From positions 3,568,001 through 3,632,000 of the forward strand of contig NZ_OY762999.1 in assembly GCF_963666665.1 (NCBI RefSeq): a stretch of 64,000 nucleotides of DNA, written 5' to 3'. This DNA comes from Maridesulfovibrio sp. (GTDB taxonomy: Bacteria; Desulfobacterota; Desulfovibrionia; Desulfovibrionales; Desulfovibrionaceae). Each line of letters opens with the position of its first letter. Position 1 is the stretch's first letter. A model generated the notes under the pieces. It worked only from the letters and a program-made list of their open reading frames with translations, had not been told where the DNA came from and did no database searches. Of this stretch, positions 24,508-33,168 are shown in pieces. The position numbers and the translations under genes are program-made.

Positions 24508-26376
24508 ATGGGATCTATTGATTTTAAGGAATCTTTTAAAATCATTAAAAACGCTGTTAGTGCAGATGATTTTAATCTGGCACATGCAGAGATGAAGAAA
24601 ATTGCTGACCAGAAGCTCAGTTTTGTGCAGATAAATCGCCTGACCAAATTGGGCAACTCGTTATACTCTGCAAATCAAGAACTCCCGAAGATCAAGATTG
24701 CGTTGGTTTCGACTTCCACAATTGATTTTTTCACTGACCATTTAAAATTTCAGCTCGGTTTGAATGGCTTTAATTCCGAGATTTATCTTGCGGAATTCAA
24801 TACCGTACAGCAGACCCTGCTTAATCCAGAAGATGAGCTTTATAAGTTCAATCCTGATATCGTTTGGATTTTTTCCAATTATAAAGATGCGTTTTTCTAT
24901 GATAGCGTTTGCAGTGACAAAGCTTGTGCTGTCGGTAGGGTTGAAAATGCTGTTGCAAGGTATTCAGACCTTTGGGCGGCAATCAAGGCAAATTCCAGCG
25001 CTTATATCATCCAGAACAACGCTGATACCCCGCTTCCGAGAACTTTCGGAAACTACGAAGGTTGTGTTGAGTGGTCGGATCAGAATTTTCTCCGGGCTTT
25101 CAACGTCGCACTTGCTGAGGCATTGCAAGATGGTATGACTCTTTTTGATTTAGACTATCTCTCTTCATATTTTGGCAAGCGAGAATGGTTTGACGAAAGG
25201 TTGTGGTATCATTCAAAGTTTCCTTTTTCTTTCGAACTGTTGCCCCATGTTGCCGATAAAGGCGCAAAGTTGATTGCCAGCCTTAGGGGTGCTGCGAAGA
25301 AGTGTGTTGTGCTGGATTTGGACAATACCTTGTGGGGCGGAGTTATCGGTGACGATGGAGTTTCCGGAATCCGCCTGGGTATGGGCAATGAAGGTGAAGC
25401 TTATGTTGATTTTCAGAAGTACATTCTTTCCCTTAAAGAGCGGGGAATAATACTGGCTGTTTGTAGTAAAAACGAAGAGACTGCCGCTAAGCTTCCGTTT
25501 GAGAAACACCCTGATATGCAGCTGAAGTTGAATGATATTGCAGTATTTGTTGCCAATTGGGAGAATAAGGCCAGCAATATTGAGGCAATTGCAGATGTCT
25601 TGAACATCGGTCTTGATTCAATGGTATTTGTTGACGACAACCCCGCGGAGCGGGAAATCGTTCGCCAGCGCATTCCTGAAGTTACTGTGCCTGAATTGCC
25701 TGAAGACCCCTCCCTGTATATCCGGACTCTGGACGAAATGTCTTTGTTTGAAACAACCTTGTTTTCCAATGAAGATGTCAACAGAGCCAATCAGTATAAA
25801 GCAAATGCTCAGTTGAAAACTATTGAGAAAACCTCTCCTTCCAATGTGGATGATTTTTTGAAGTCATTGGAGATGCAAGCTGTCTCAAGTGATTTCGATA
25901 AATTTACTATCCCTCGAATTTCACAGCTCGTGAATAAGAGTAACCAGTTTCACCTGACGACAACCCGCTATTCAGAGCCGGAAGTTACCTCAATGTCCGA
26001 GAGCGATGATTATGTCTGCCGTTGCTTTAAGATGAGGGATAAGTTCAGCGATAATGGTTTGATCTCTTTCTACATACTTAAGAAAGACGGGGAGAAATCA
26101 TTTATTGTTGACACTTTTGTTATGAGTTGTAGAGTGCTTTCGCGGGGAATGGAGCAGTTTGTTTTTAATGACATGCTTGAGACTTGTAAGAAGTTTTCCC
26201 GTCCCAATATTATAGGCTGTTACAGGCCCACACGGAAAAATATAATCGTCAAGGATCTGTATCCTAAATTGGGATTTGAATTGTTAAGTGATTCAGATGA
26301 GGAAGTTCGCTTCAATCTTGATGCTGAAGCTGCAAAGCCATTTGATACTTTTATTCAAAGTGTAGCTGAATATTAA
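24508..26376 (+). CDS. FkbH-like HAD-IIIC family protein
   Basis: The 622-residue protein has an SGNH-like N-terminal region (about 50-240), a HAD domain whose catalytic Asp270-x-Asp272 sits in Leu-Asp-Leu-Asp-Asn-Thr-Leu-Trp-Gly-Gly with a later Val-Asp-Asp-Asn-Pro motif, and a GNAT-like C-terminal region. FkbH-type enzymes take the glyceryl group of 1,3-bisphosphoglycerate, dephosphorylate it and load it on an acyl carrier protein. An ACP gene follows 19 bases downstream, as expected. The ATG at 24508 sits five bases after GGGAG; a GTG at 24502 is possible. Confidence 0.88.
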   Translation: MGSIDFKESFKIIKNAVSADDFNLAHAEMKKIADQKLSFVQINRLTKLGNSLYSANQELPKIKIALVSTSTIDFFTDHLKFQLGLNGFNSEIYLAEFNTVQQTLLNPEDELYKFNPDIVWIFSNYKDAFFYDSVCSDKACAVGRVENAVARYSDLWAAIKANSSAYIIQNNADTPLPRTFGNYEGCVEWSDQNFLRAFNVALAEALQDGMTLFDLDYLSSYFGKREWFDERLWYHSKFPFSFELLPHVADKGAKLIASLRGAAKKCVVLDLDNTLWGGVIGDDGVSGIRLGMGNEGEAYVDFQKYILSLKERGIILAVCSKNEETAAKLPFEKHPDMQLKLNDIAVFVANWENKASNIEAIADVLNIGLDSMVFVDDNPAEREIVRQRIPEVTVPELPEDPSLYIRTLDEMSLFETTLFSNEDVNRANQYKANAQLKTIEKTSPSNVDDFLKSLEMQAVSSDFDKFTIPRISQLVNKSNQFHLTTTRYSEPEVTSMSESDDYVCRCFKMRDKFSDNGLISFYILKKDGEKSFIVDTFVMSCRVLSRGMEQFVFNDMLETCKKFSRPNIIGCYRPTRKNIIVKDLYPKLGFELLSDSDEEVRFNLDAEAAKPFDTFIQSVAEY

Positions 26377-26395
26377 AAACGGAGTTTTTTTTAAA

Positions 26396-26641
26396 ATGAC
26401 TGAACAAGAAATTTATCAGAAAATTAATGATATCTTCCAGCAGGTTTTCGATGATGACGAGATCACTGTTACCCCCGAAACTGTTGCTGATGACATCGAT
26501 GAGTGGGATTCTCTGATGCACATTACCCTGCTTGTTTCCATTGAGAAGGAATTTGCATTTAAATGGAAATCTTCTGAAATTGAGAAGCTGGCCAACGTAG
26601 GCGAGATGGTCGGCATTATCATGGAAAAGATTGAAGCTTAA
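26396..26641 (+). CDS. Acyl carrier protein (partner of FkbH-like enzyme)
   Basis: The 81-residue acidic, helical protein carries the phosphopantetheine site Trp-Asp-Ser-Leu, with Ser39 as the attachment residue. It should hold an acyl or glyceryl group as a thioester. It lies between the FkbH-like gene and an MBOAT gene, which fits loading by the first and transfer by the second. Confidence 0.9.
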   Translation: MTEQEIYQKINDIFQQVFDDDEITVTPETVADDIDEWDSLMHITLLVSIEKEFAFKWKSSEIEKLANVGEMVGIIMEKIEA

Positions 26642-26655
26642 CGGGGGTCCGAGTT

Positions 26656-28098
26656 TTGCAATTTTTGTCACTTGGGTTTCTCTGTTTTATTACTGTTTTT
26701 ATTCTGCTGTTCCATGCTTCAAAGAGTAATTATTACAGACAACTTCTGTGGACATCTGCAAACATCTTGTTTTTAGCCAGTTTTTTTGATTCATTCGAAA
26801 GCATTGTCCCCTGGACAATGCTTTTTGCTGGTGGTTTTTTTGTCCAAAGATGCATATCAGGAAAGTCCTATTCTCTGTATTTATTTGCCATCGCAGCGAT
26901 ATTGACTTTTTTCTGTTATGTTAAGAAATACGTTTTTGTCAGCTTTATTCCAGCCCTTCCTTTTGTCTATGCTGCCGTGGGGCTTTCTTATGTTGTTCTG
27001 CGCATACTGCATCTTTGTATGGAAAGGTATTATGGAACAATAGAGCGGCCACTTCCCCTTAGTTCGTATTTTAACTACACGACCAATTTTACCGCGCTTG
27101 TCTCCGGACCGATTCAATATTATTCCGATTTCGAGCGTGATTTTAGTGACCTAGGCAATTACAGGTTGGATGATGAGGAACTTCGGGACACATTCAATCG
27201 TTTATTTGTAGGGTTTATCAAGGTCTACGGCATTGCCCCCATACTTTATGACAGTGTATCAAGGTATCTTAACCTGAATTCATTGATGGGTGTGCATGGG
27301 TACAATTTTATTGTTTTTGTGGCTATTTTTTCGGTTACCTCTTTTGTCTATATCGTATACCTTTATCTTAATTTTTCTGGGTATATGGATATTGTCTGCG
27401 CATTTGCCAGACTTTGCGGCATCCGCATGCCGGAAAACTTTAATAAGCCATTTAAGGCCACTAATTTTATCGACTTCTGGACCAGATGGCACATAACCCT
27501 AGGACTGTGGCTTAAAAGGTATATTTTTAACCCCCTGCTGCATTTTCTGATCTCACGATACGGTTCTCCTAGCACCACCATTCTGATGGGGATTCTGGCC
27601 TATTTCATAACATTTGTAGTTCTTGGGCTGTGGCATGGCTCCACGATTATCTTTGTCTACTGTGGTTTATATCTCGGTCTGGGAGTCAGCATCAATAAGC
27701 TTTATCAGGATTTGTCCCGCAAAAAACTGGGTAAAAAGCGTGTTAAAAAGTTAAAGGCCAATCAGTTTTATGTTGCTTTGTGTCGCGGGTTGACTATTGC
27801 CAGTTTTACTTTGACCGGATTTTTCCTCTGGGTACCCAGCAGTGCTACTCCTCTGATTTTCGGTAAGTTCTTTATGCTTGCATTTGCGGCTTCGTTTGTG
27901 TTGATCGCAGTGGGCTTTTCTTTCTATGCTCTCGCTGAGGATATTTGCATGCGTGTGGCTGGTAAGTTGATGTTGAATGAACGCTGTTCCATGTCTGTTC
28001 TCAAGCATTTGGGCTCCGGGGTATTGTTTTTCTTTTTCGTATATTCAGTGATCAGCCAGTGTAACAATGCTCCGACTTTTGTTTATGAGGCATTTTAA
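26656..28098 (+). CDS. MBOAT-family membrane O-acyltransferase
   Basis: The 480-residue protein has about ten membrane helices, the MBOAT pattern Phe-Trp-x-Arg-Trp-His-Ile-Thr-Leu, and the conserved His327 in Leu-Gly-Leu-Trp-His-Gly. Relatives such as DltB and AlgI move acyl groups across the inner membrane to extracytoplasmic polymers. The start is TTG with a GGGGG site. The upstream ACP is the likely donor, and the downstream SGNH-like protein the periplasmic partner, as in AlgI with AlgJ. Confidence 0.92.
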   Translation: MQFLSLGFLCFITVFILLFHASKSNYYRQLLWTSANILFLASFFDSFESIVPWTMLFAGGFFVQRCISGKSYSLYLFAIAAILTFFCYVKKYVFVSFIPALPFVYAAVGLSYVVLRILHLCMERYYGTIERPLPLSSYFNYTTNFTALVSGPIQYYSDFERDFSDLGNYRLDDEELRDTFNRLFVGFIKVYGIAPILYDSVSRYLNLNSLMGVHGYNFIVFVAIFSVTSFVYIVYLYLNFSGYMDIVCAFARLCGIRMPENFNKPFKATNFIDFWTRWHITLGLWLKRYIFNPLLHFLISRYGSPSTTILMGILAYFITFVVLGLWHGSTIIFVYCGLYLGLGVSINKLYQDLSRKKLGKKRVKKLKANQFYVALCRGLTIASFTLTGFFLWVPSSATPLIFGKFFMLAFAASFVLIAVGFSFYALAEDICMRVAGKLMLNERCSMSVLKHLGSGVLFFFFVYSVISQCNNAPTFVYEAF

Positions 28099-28099
28099 T

Positions 28100-29134
28100 A
28101 TGTTCAGGGTGTTGCGTGCATTTCTTATCAGTGCCTTTTTCGGTGCGGGTATTTATCTTTTTTTATTCTGCCTGTCGTATTTCATCTATCCGACCAGTTC
28201 ATATCTTGATGTTAGCAGTCACTCCATGTTCGGAAACTCAAGGGCCAATCTCTGCTGGGGGCGTGCTCCTCTTTCCCAGCCGGGAAAGTATATTGTGCTG
28301 ATCGGTTCTTCAAGTGCCCGCGACGGTTTTCGGCCGGCAATGATGACGAAGGATGATGGGATTATTGTTCACAGCCTTTGCCTGGGCGGCTCAAATATAT
28401 CCGCAATGTCTCGGACATATGATCTTGCTAAAGAAGCAATGGATGCTCAGTCTTTGGATAATTCTATTATTGCCACGGCTGTTGTTTACCCCAACTTTGC
28501 CGAAGATAAAATGGCATGGGGTGAAGGGTTAACTCATGTTGATAATGAGCTAGTGCGTTTCGGCTTTTATGAGATTGTAAACGACGTTGCTATTTCAAAA
28601 TATTCCGCTTCGACTCGTAAATTGCTTATAACTATGCTGCGCCCTTTTTTCATGATCAGTACCGGGATTGATACATTCAAATCTCACGTTTCTACCTTGA
28701 TGCAGACGGTCTATTTTAAAATCAAGGGCATGAAATTAAAGCCGGGCCTAATCAACGAGAAGTATCAGAAAGCCGCCATGGAGTATTGGACCAAAATTAT
28801 TGGGCGTGATGGTGGTGATCTAGCAGAAGAACAGTTTGAGAAGCTTTACGGGATTGCAAACAAGGCGTCTGCAGATGGGGCGCAATTTGTGCTGGTTGAT
28901 TTACCCCTGCCTAAATGGCATAGCGAAAAATCACCTTTCTGGGTTGATTATCAGGAAAGAAAGAAGAAGTGGATAAATCTGATTCTTTCACTGCCCGGAA
29001 CTAGCTATTTGAATATGCAGGATCTGACCGACAAGGCTGACTACGTTGATTCAGCCCACCCGACCCCGGAAGCTGCAAAGAAATGGGGTGCACGTCTCAG
29101 ATCATTCATCGATCAGAATTGTATTGGGAAATAG
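28100..29134 (+). CDS. Membrane-anchored SGNH/AlgJ-like protein (acyl transfer partner)
   Basis: The 344-residue protein has an N-terminal membrane anchor and an SGNH-type domain: Ile-Gly-Ser-Ser-Ser for the nucleophile block and Asp-x-Ala-His (Asp-Ser-Ala-His-Pro) near the end for the Asp-His pair. One base separates it from the MBOAT stop, so the two are probably translationally coupled. In alginate and peptidoglycan acetylation, MBOAT proteins pair with such periplasmic transferases. The start at 28100 was chosen by this junction; Met at 28085 would overlap. Confidence 0.75.
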   Translation: MFRVLRAFLISAFFGAGIYLFLFCLSYFIYPTSSYLDVSSHSMFGNSRANLCWGRAPLSQPGKYIVLIGSSSARDGFRPAMMTKDDGIIVHSLCLGGSNISAMSRTYDLAKEAMDAQSLDNSIIATAVVYPNFAEDKMAWGEGLTHVDNELVRFGFYEIVNDVAISKYSASTRKLLITMLRPFFMISTGIDTFKSHVSTLMQTVYFKIKGMKLKPGLINEKYQKAAMEYWTKIIGRDGGDLAEEQFEKLYGIANKASADGAQFVLVDLPLPKWHSEKSPFWVDYQERKKKWINLILSLPGTSYLNMQDLTDKADYVDSAHPTPEAAKKWGARLRSFIDQNCIGK

Positions 29135-29206
29135 GGTTCTAAGAACGAATCGTCTGTTTTCTAGAGAACGGGCCAATTCAAGTTGGAAAAATGATTTGAG
29201 GGGTGT

Positions 29207-30310
29207 TTAAAGCTTGTTGAGCATGTTTTGAACTGCAGGCTCAAGTATGGTTGTGCTCACGTAGTTGCCGTATTCGCTGAAGTGCCAGTCGCATTCAAGG
29301 TAAAGCTTTCTGGGATCTTCAACAGAGTTAGCCATTTCCGGCAATAAATCCACATATCCGACATTAAGCTGTTTGGCGAGCTTGTTGAGCTTTTCAGACA
29401 AGGGCGGAGTGGCGTCTTTGTATGCCTGAAAGTCGTTGTAGCTCGGGATAGTGAACAGAAGTACCGGCTTGCCGTCTGCGGCAGCTGCGAGTTTTTCAAT
29501 ACTGAATTTCAGGCCGTCCCATTGTCTCTGGGTAAAATCATAGTAAAATGACTGCGTGAAGTCCGAAGCTGCTGTCTGAGGAACTGCATTTTTTTGCTTT
29601 AAGAGATGGTAAAAATTGCGTGCGGCAACATATGTGTAGCTGAATTCTCGCAGGAAACCATATAAAAATTCCTTGTTCGGATCGCGTTCCTTGCTGCCGA
29701 GCTGCTCCTGGGTATATTCAATGGTAAAATTGGGATATTCCCCGGAAAGATATGGACGTCTGCAGGGACGGCTGTAGCTGGAGCTGAGATTGTCCGTAAG
29801 GTCATTCTGCGGCAGTATACCAATCAGAACGGCATTATGGTCAAACTTAGTCACCATGGATTTGTAGAGCAGATATTCCTGAAGAGTTCCTATCCCTGCT
29901 ACTGAGAAATTGAGAAATTCAATTCCAAGATTGTTTTCCAGGAGATCTGAAACCCGTTTTGAGGCGGGAATATAGAAACCTTCCATATAGGAGTCGCCGA
30001 GAACAGCCACTCTGGTTGAGTTTGAAGAGAGGCTTCTTTCCTTGTCGCGCATGCCAAAGGAGTTGGCTGAATTCAGCACTTCCGAGCACGTTTTTTTGTG
30101 TACATACTTTGAGTTGGGCTTGTGCCATACACCGATTTCATGGTTTATATCCTGCCAGAAGGCCCCCTTTACATTGTCCCATGAATATGAAGGCAATTGG
30201 GTTCTCGGTGAGAGGATATGAATGTAGGCATAGCTTGCCAATTCAAGGCAAACTGCCATGATCAAAGTAAAAATGAACAGGTACTTAAGCGCCTTAAAGA
30301 AAGATTTCAT
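29207..30310 (-). CDS. SGNH/GDSL-like hydrolase with N-terminal membrane anchor
   Basis: The 367-residue protein has one membrane helix near residues 10-30, the block Val-Leu-Gly-Asp-Ser-Tyr at 103-108 with Ser as likely nucleophile, an Asn-Asp pair near 170, and Asp-x-His-Phe-Ser-Glu near the end. It should act in the periplasm on an ester or as an O-acyltransferase for a glycan. It is the last gene of the minus-strand run, after the carbamoyltransferase, and meets the plus-strand group tail to tail. Confidence 0.78.
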   Translation of the reverse strand: MKSFFKALKYLFIFTLIMAVCLELASYAYIHILSPRTQLPSYSWDNVKGAFWQDINHEIGVWHKPNSKYVHKKTCSEVLNSANSFGMRDKERSLSSNSTRVAVLGDSYMEGFYIPASKRVSDLLENNLGIEFLNFSVAGIGTLQEYLLYKSMVTKFDHNAVLIGILPQNDLTDNLSSSYSRPCRRPYLSGEYPNFTIEYTQEQLGSKERDPNKEFLYGFLREFSYTYVAARNFYHLLKQKNAVPQTAASDFTQSFYYDFTQRQWDGLKFSIEKLAAAADGKPVLLFTIPSYNDFQAYKDATPPLSEKLNKLAKQLNVGYVDLLPEMANSVEDPRKLYLECDWHFSEYGNYVSTTILEPAVQNMLNKL

Positions 30311-30353
30311 CGGCCGTCTCGTATTAAGTTAACTTGTCTTGGTAGCAGTGAGA

Positions 30354-32210
30354 TTAATCAAGTTCAAACTGATTCAACCATTCGCGGTCATCATCCCATT
30401 TAGGCTGCTCTGTTTTGCAGAAAAGAATGTCGCCGACGACAAGATAGTCCATCTCTGTGCGCATGAAGCATGTGTATGCATCTTCAGGTGTACAGACAAT
30501 TGGCTCTCCGCGAACATTGAAGCTGGTGTTAACAACCAGGTCACAGCCGTGATTCTTACCGAAAGTATCGATAAGTCCCCAGTAGCGGGGGTTGGTGCTT
30601 TTGCTGACTGACTGGATACGCGCAGAATAGTCCACGTGGGTGATTGCCGGGATGGTGGAACGCTGCACGTAAAGACGGTCGTACATTTCCATCTGGTCAT
30701 AGCCCTCGGGCAGAGGGTGCTGTGTCTGTTTAGCTACAGGAGCAACAATCAGCATGTATGGAGAGGGACGGTCCAGCTGAAACCAGCTGTCAATTTTTTC
30801 TTCTTTGACCGAGGGAGCAAAAGGCCGGAACCCTTCGCGGTATTTAATCTTGAGATTGAGCTTTTTCTGCATCTCAGGATTGCGTGGATCGCCTAGGATG
30901 GAACGTCCGCCCAGAGCGCGCGGACCGTATTCCATGCGTCCTTGAAACCAGCCCACGACATTTCCTTCAGCAAGAAGATCAGCAACGTGGGCATACATCT
31001 CTTCGGAAGAATCAAATTCTTTGAAGGGTGCATTGTACTTGCGCGCAGTTCGCAGGGTGTCGTTGCGGGAAAATTCAGGGCCAAGATATGCACCTTTCAT
31101 TGCGTCTGTGGTGTGCGTAGTGCGTTCGTGCCCTTTCCATATGTGGTGGGCCGCCAAAGCTGCTCCAAGAGCTCCGCCTGCGTCACCGGCAGCGGGCTGA
31201 ATCCAGATGTTGTCAAAAGTGGCCTTTCTGAGCAGTTTACCGTTTGCAACACAGTTCAGTGCAACCCCGCCGGCCATTACCAGATTCTTGCATCCAGTAA
31301 GCTCACGAGCTGTTTCTGCAAGTTTGAACACGAGTTCTTCAGTGACTTGCTGAATAGTGTAAGCAAGATCCATGTATTCCTGACGAATATCTGATTCAGG
31401 CTCTCTGGCCGGGATTTCGAATAGTTTTTCCCATGGTGCCTTTTTGAACATGGTCATGCCGGTGGCATAGTTGAAGTAATCCATGTTCAGCAGCAGGGAA
31501 CCGTCTTCACGGACATCGATCAGTTGATCGTAAATCTTTTCTTTCCACTTCTGAATACGCTTTGCAGAAGGGTTGCCGTAAGGAGCTAGCCCCATGAGTT
31601 TGTATTCACCGGAGTTGACCCGGAAGCCGCAGAAAGCTGTAAATGCGGAGTAAAGCAGCCCGACCGAGTGAGGAAAGTGAAGTTCTTTAAGAACAGTGAT
31701 GTCCTTTCCTTTTCCTTTGCAGATGGTGGTGGTTGCCCATTCACCGACACCGTCAACGGTCAGGATTGCGGCATCTTCAAAAGGCGAGGGATAAAAAGCG
31801 CTGGCGGCATGGGAAAGGTGGTGCTCCGGGAAAAGAATCTGCGGAGTTCCTTTACCAATTTTAGCCAATTCATCTTTAAGCATTCTCCTCATAAACAGCT
31901 TTTCCTTGATCCAGACCGGAATGGAGGAAAGGAAGCTCTGAACGCCGCTGGGAGCGAAACCGTTGTAGGTTTCAAGCAAACGCTCAAATTTGAGATAGGG
32001 CTTATCATAGAAAGAAATAGCTGTGATGTCTTTCAGGGTAAGTCCTGCTTCAGCGAGAACGTATTTAGCTGCGTTTACCGGAAAAGCAGAGTCGTGCTTG
32101 ATTCTGGTAAAACGCTCTTCCTGTGCTGCCGCGACGATTTCTCCATCCATGATCAGTACCGCAGCAGAGTCATGGTAGAAAGCTGATATTCCGAGTATTG
32201 CTTCAGGCAT
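30354..32210 (-). CDS. NodU/CmcH-type O-carbamoyltransferase (SxtI-like)
   Basis: The 618-residue protein has the two-domain TobZ/NodU layout: an N-terminal Kae1-like domain starting Ile-Leu-Gly-Ile-Ser-Ala-Phe-Tyr-His-Asp with Glu-Glu-Arg-Phe, then a C-terminal YrdC-like part with the Gly-Pro-Arg-Ala-Leu-Gly-Gly-Arg-Ser stretch. It makes carbamoyl-adenylate from carbamoyl phosphate and ATP and transfers the carbamoyl group to a hydroxyl. It directly follows SxtK-like and SxtJ-like genes, a trio also present in the saxitoxin cluster. Six bases separate it from the SxtK-like stop and no clear ribosome site is seen, suggesting coupling. Confidence 0.92.
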   Translation of the reverse strand: MPEAILGISAFYHDSAAVLIMDGEIVAAAQEERFTRIKHDSAFPVNAAKYVLAEAGLTLKDITAISFYDKPYLKFERLLETYNGFAPSGVQSFLSSIPVWIKEKLFMRRMLKDELAKIGKGTPQILFPEHHLSHAASAFYPSPFEDAAILTVDGVGEWATTTICKGKGKDITVLKELHFPHSVGLLYSAFTAFCGFRVNSGEYKLMGLAPYGNPSAKRIQKWKEKIYDQLIDVREDGSLLLNMDYFNYATGMTMFKKAPWEKLFEIPAREPESDIRQEYMDLAYTIQQVTEELVFKLAETARELTGCKNLVMAGGVALNCVANGKLLRKATFDNIWIQPAAGDAGGALGAALAAHHIWKGHERTTHTTDAMKGAYLGPEFSRNDTLRTARKYNAPFKEFDSSEEMYAHVADLLAEGNVVGWFQGRMEYGPRALGGRSILGDPRNPEMQKKLNLKIKYREGFRPFAPSVKEEKIDSWFQLDRPSPYMLIVAPVAKQTQHPLPEGYDQMEMYDRLYVQRSTIPAITHVDYSARIQSVSKSTNPRYWGLIDTFGKNHGCDLVVNTSFNVRGEPIVCTPEDAYTCFMRTEMDYLVVGDILFCKTEQPKWDDDREWLNQFELD

Positions 32211-32216
32211 AATTAA

Positions 32217-32366
32217 TTAGAAGATAGTGTAAATAAAAGGTGAAATAGCTGTGCCGCTGGTCAGGACAATCAATATACCGAAAAAGAGAAGTACGATTAT
32301 AACAGGAAGCAGCCAGAATTTTTTACGCACGCTAAGGAAGCCCCAGAGGTCTTTTAAGAAATCCAT
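32217..32366 (-). CDS. 49-residue membrane protein, DUF5989/SxtK-like
   Basis: This short gene encodes one central membrane helix (about 18-36) flanked by a Leu-Trp-Gly-Phe-Leu-x-x-Arg-Lys-Lys-Phe-Trp entry and a Thr-Ser-Gly-Thr-Ala end, matching the tiny DUF5989 proteins next to carbamoyltransferases. AGGAGAT lies just upstream of the ATG. It sits between the SxtJ-like and carbamoyltransferase genes with gaps of 9 and 6 bases. Its role is unknown; it may recruit the carbamoyltransferase to the membrane. Confidence 0.82.
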   Translation of the reverse strand: MDFLKDLWGFLSVRKKFWLLPVIIVLLFFGILIVLTSGTAISPFIYTIF

Positions 32367-32375
32367 TTATATCTC

Positions 32376-32789
32376 CTAAAAAGGCTGCTCAAGTTCAGCA
32401 GCAGAATATTTGTGGTTACGTTCAACAAAAACTGATTCAGAACCTTTTTTCCATTTGCGGGATGCCATTGGATCATGTCTGAAGAGTCTTCTGAATAACG
32501 CAAGCGGGGTTACCACTAGAAAAAAAGTAGCAGTAAGTATGATCTTGGACATCACGGTTCCTAGAAGATTTGAAAAACCAAGCCATAAAAATGCGATTGG
32601 TTTATAAATCTTGGGAACTGTCATGGTTATCAGCAGTAATACAACTGCCCCCTGAAAATAAATTCTATCAGAAATGATCAGACCGGCAATCAGCGCGATG
32701 AGGGTCATAGCCATGCCGGTATCGGATGCTTCCTTGGTGGAAATTTTAGCAGGGAAGAAACCGTTTGTGTTTTGGTTGTTATTACTCAT
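32376..32789 (-). CDS. SxtJ-family membrane protein
   Basis: The 137-residue protein has two or three hydrophobic helices (about 27-60 and 78-100) and a basic C-terminal tail containing Arg-Lys-Trp, as in SxtJ proteins found beside carbamoyltransferases. The function is unknown. It begins the SxtJ-SxtK-SxtI-like trio. The 149 bases upstream hold no recognised gene and could contain a promoter. Confidence 0.8.
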   Translation of the reverse strand: MSNNNQNTNGFFPAKISTKEASDTGMAMTLIALIAGLIISDRIYFQGAVVLLLITMTVPKIYKPIAFLWLGFSNLLGTVMSKIILTATFFLVVTPLALFRRLFRHDPMASRKWKKGSESVFVERNHKYSAAELEQPF

Positions 32790-32938
32790 TATTTGTGAGG
32801 GTAATTTGTTTTAACATGGCGGTTGAATCGAATTCACTTATGTTTATTAAGATAGTTCGCAGCCGGAATGTGTTAAAAAAAAGAATGTATAAGGAGTCTA
32901 AAATAATATCAAGGATATTGAGGGCGGCCTCAGTTCCT

Positions 32939-33157
32939 TTAACATTCTTCAATTGCGCGAATTGTTCTTTCGATATTGGTAGCCAATACAAGCTGTTCCG
33001 GCTTCATCTTAATGTTGAATTCAGCTTCAACGTCAAGAATGAACTGGACATGTTTCATCGAATCCCAGCCCTGCACCTCTGTGTAGGGAGTAGTTATTGT
33101 ATGGTCGCTGCCTACGGTTCCATATTTTTTAAGAATGTCCATGATCTTTTTTTCCAT
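32939..33157 (-). CDS. Acyl carrier protein (partner of the AMP-ligase fusion)
   Basis: The 72-residue protein is a four-helix acyl carrier protein with Gly-Trp-Asp-Ser-Met as phosphopantetheine site. The ATG at 33157 was chosen over an upstream GTG because it follows AAAGGTG at good spacing. It is next to an AAC(3)-like transferase and an AMP-forming ligase and is distinct from the ACP at 26396. Inference: the ligase loads it and the transferase unloads it. Confidence 0.87.
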   Translation of the reverse strand: MEKKIMDILKKYGTVGSDHTITTPYTEVQGWDSMKHVQFILDVEAEFNIKMKPEQLVLATNIERTIRAIEEC

Positions 33158-33168
33158 GATATTCACCT

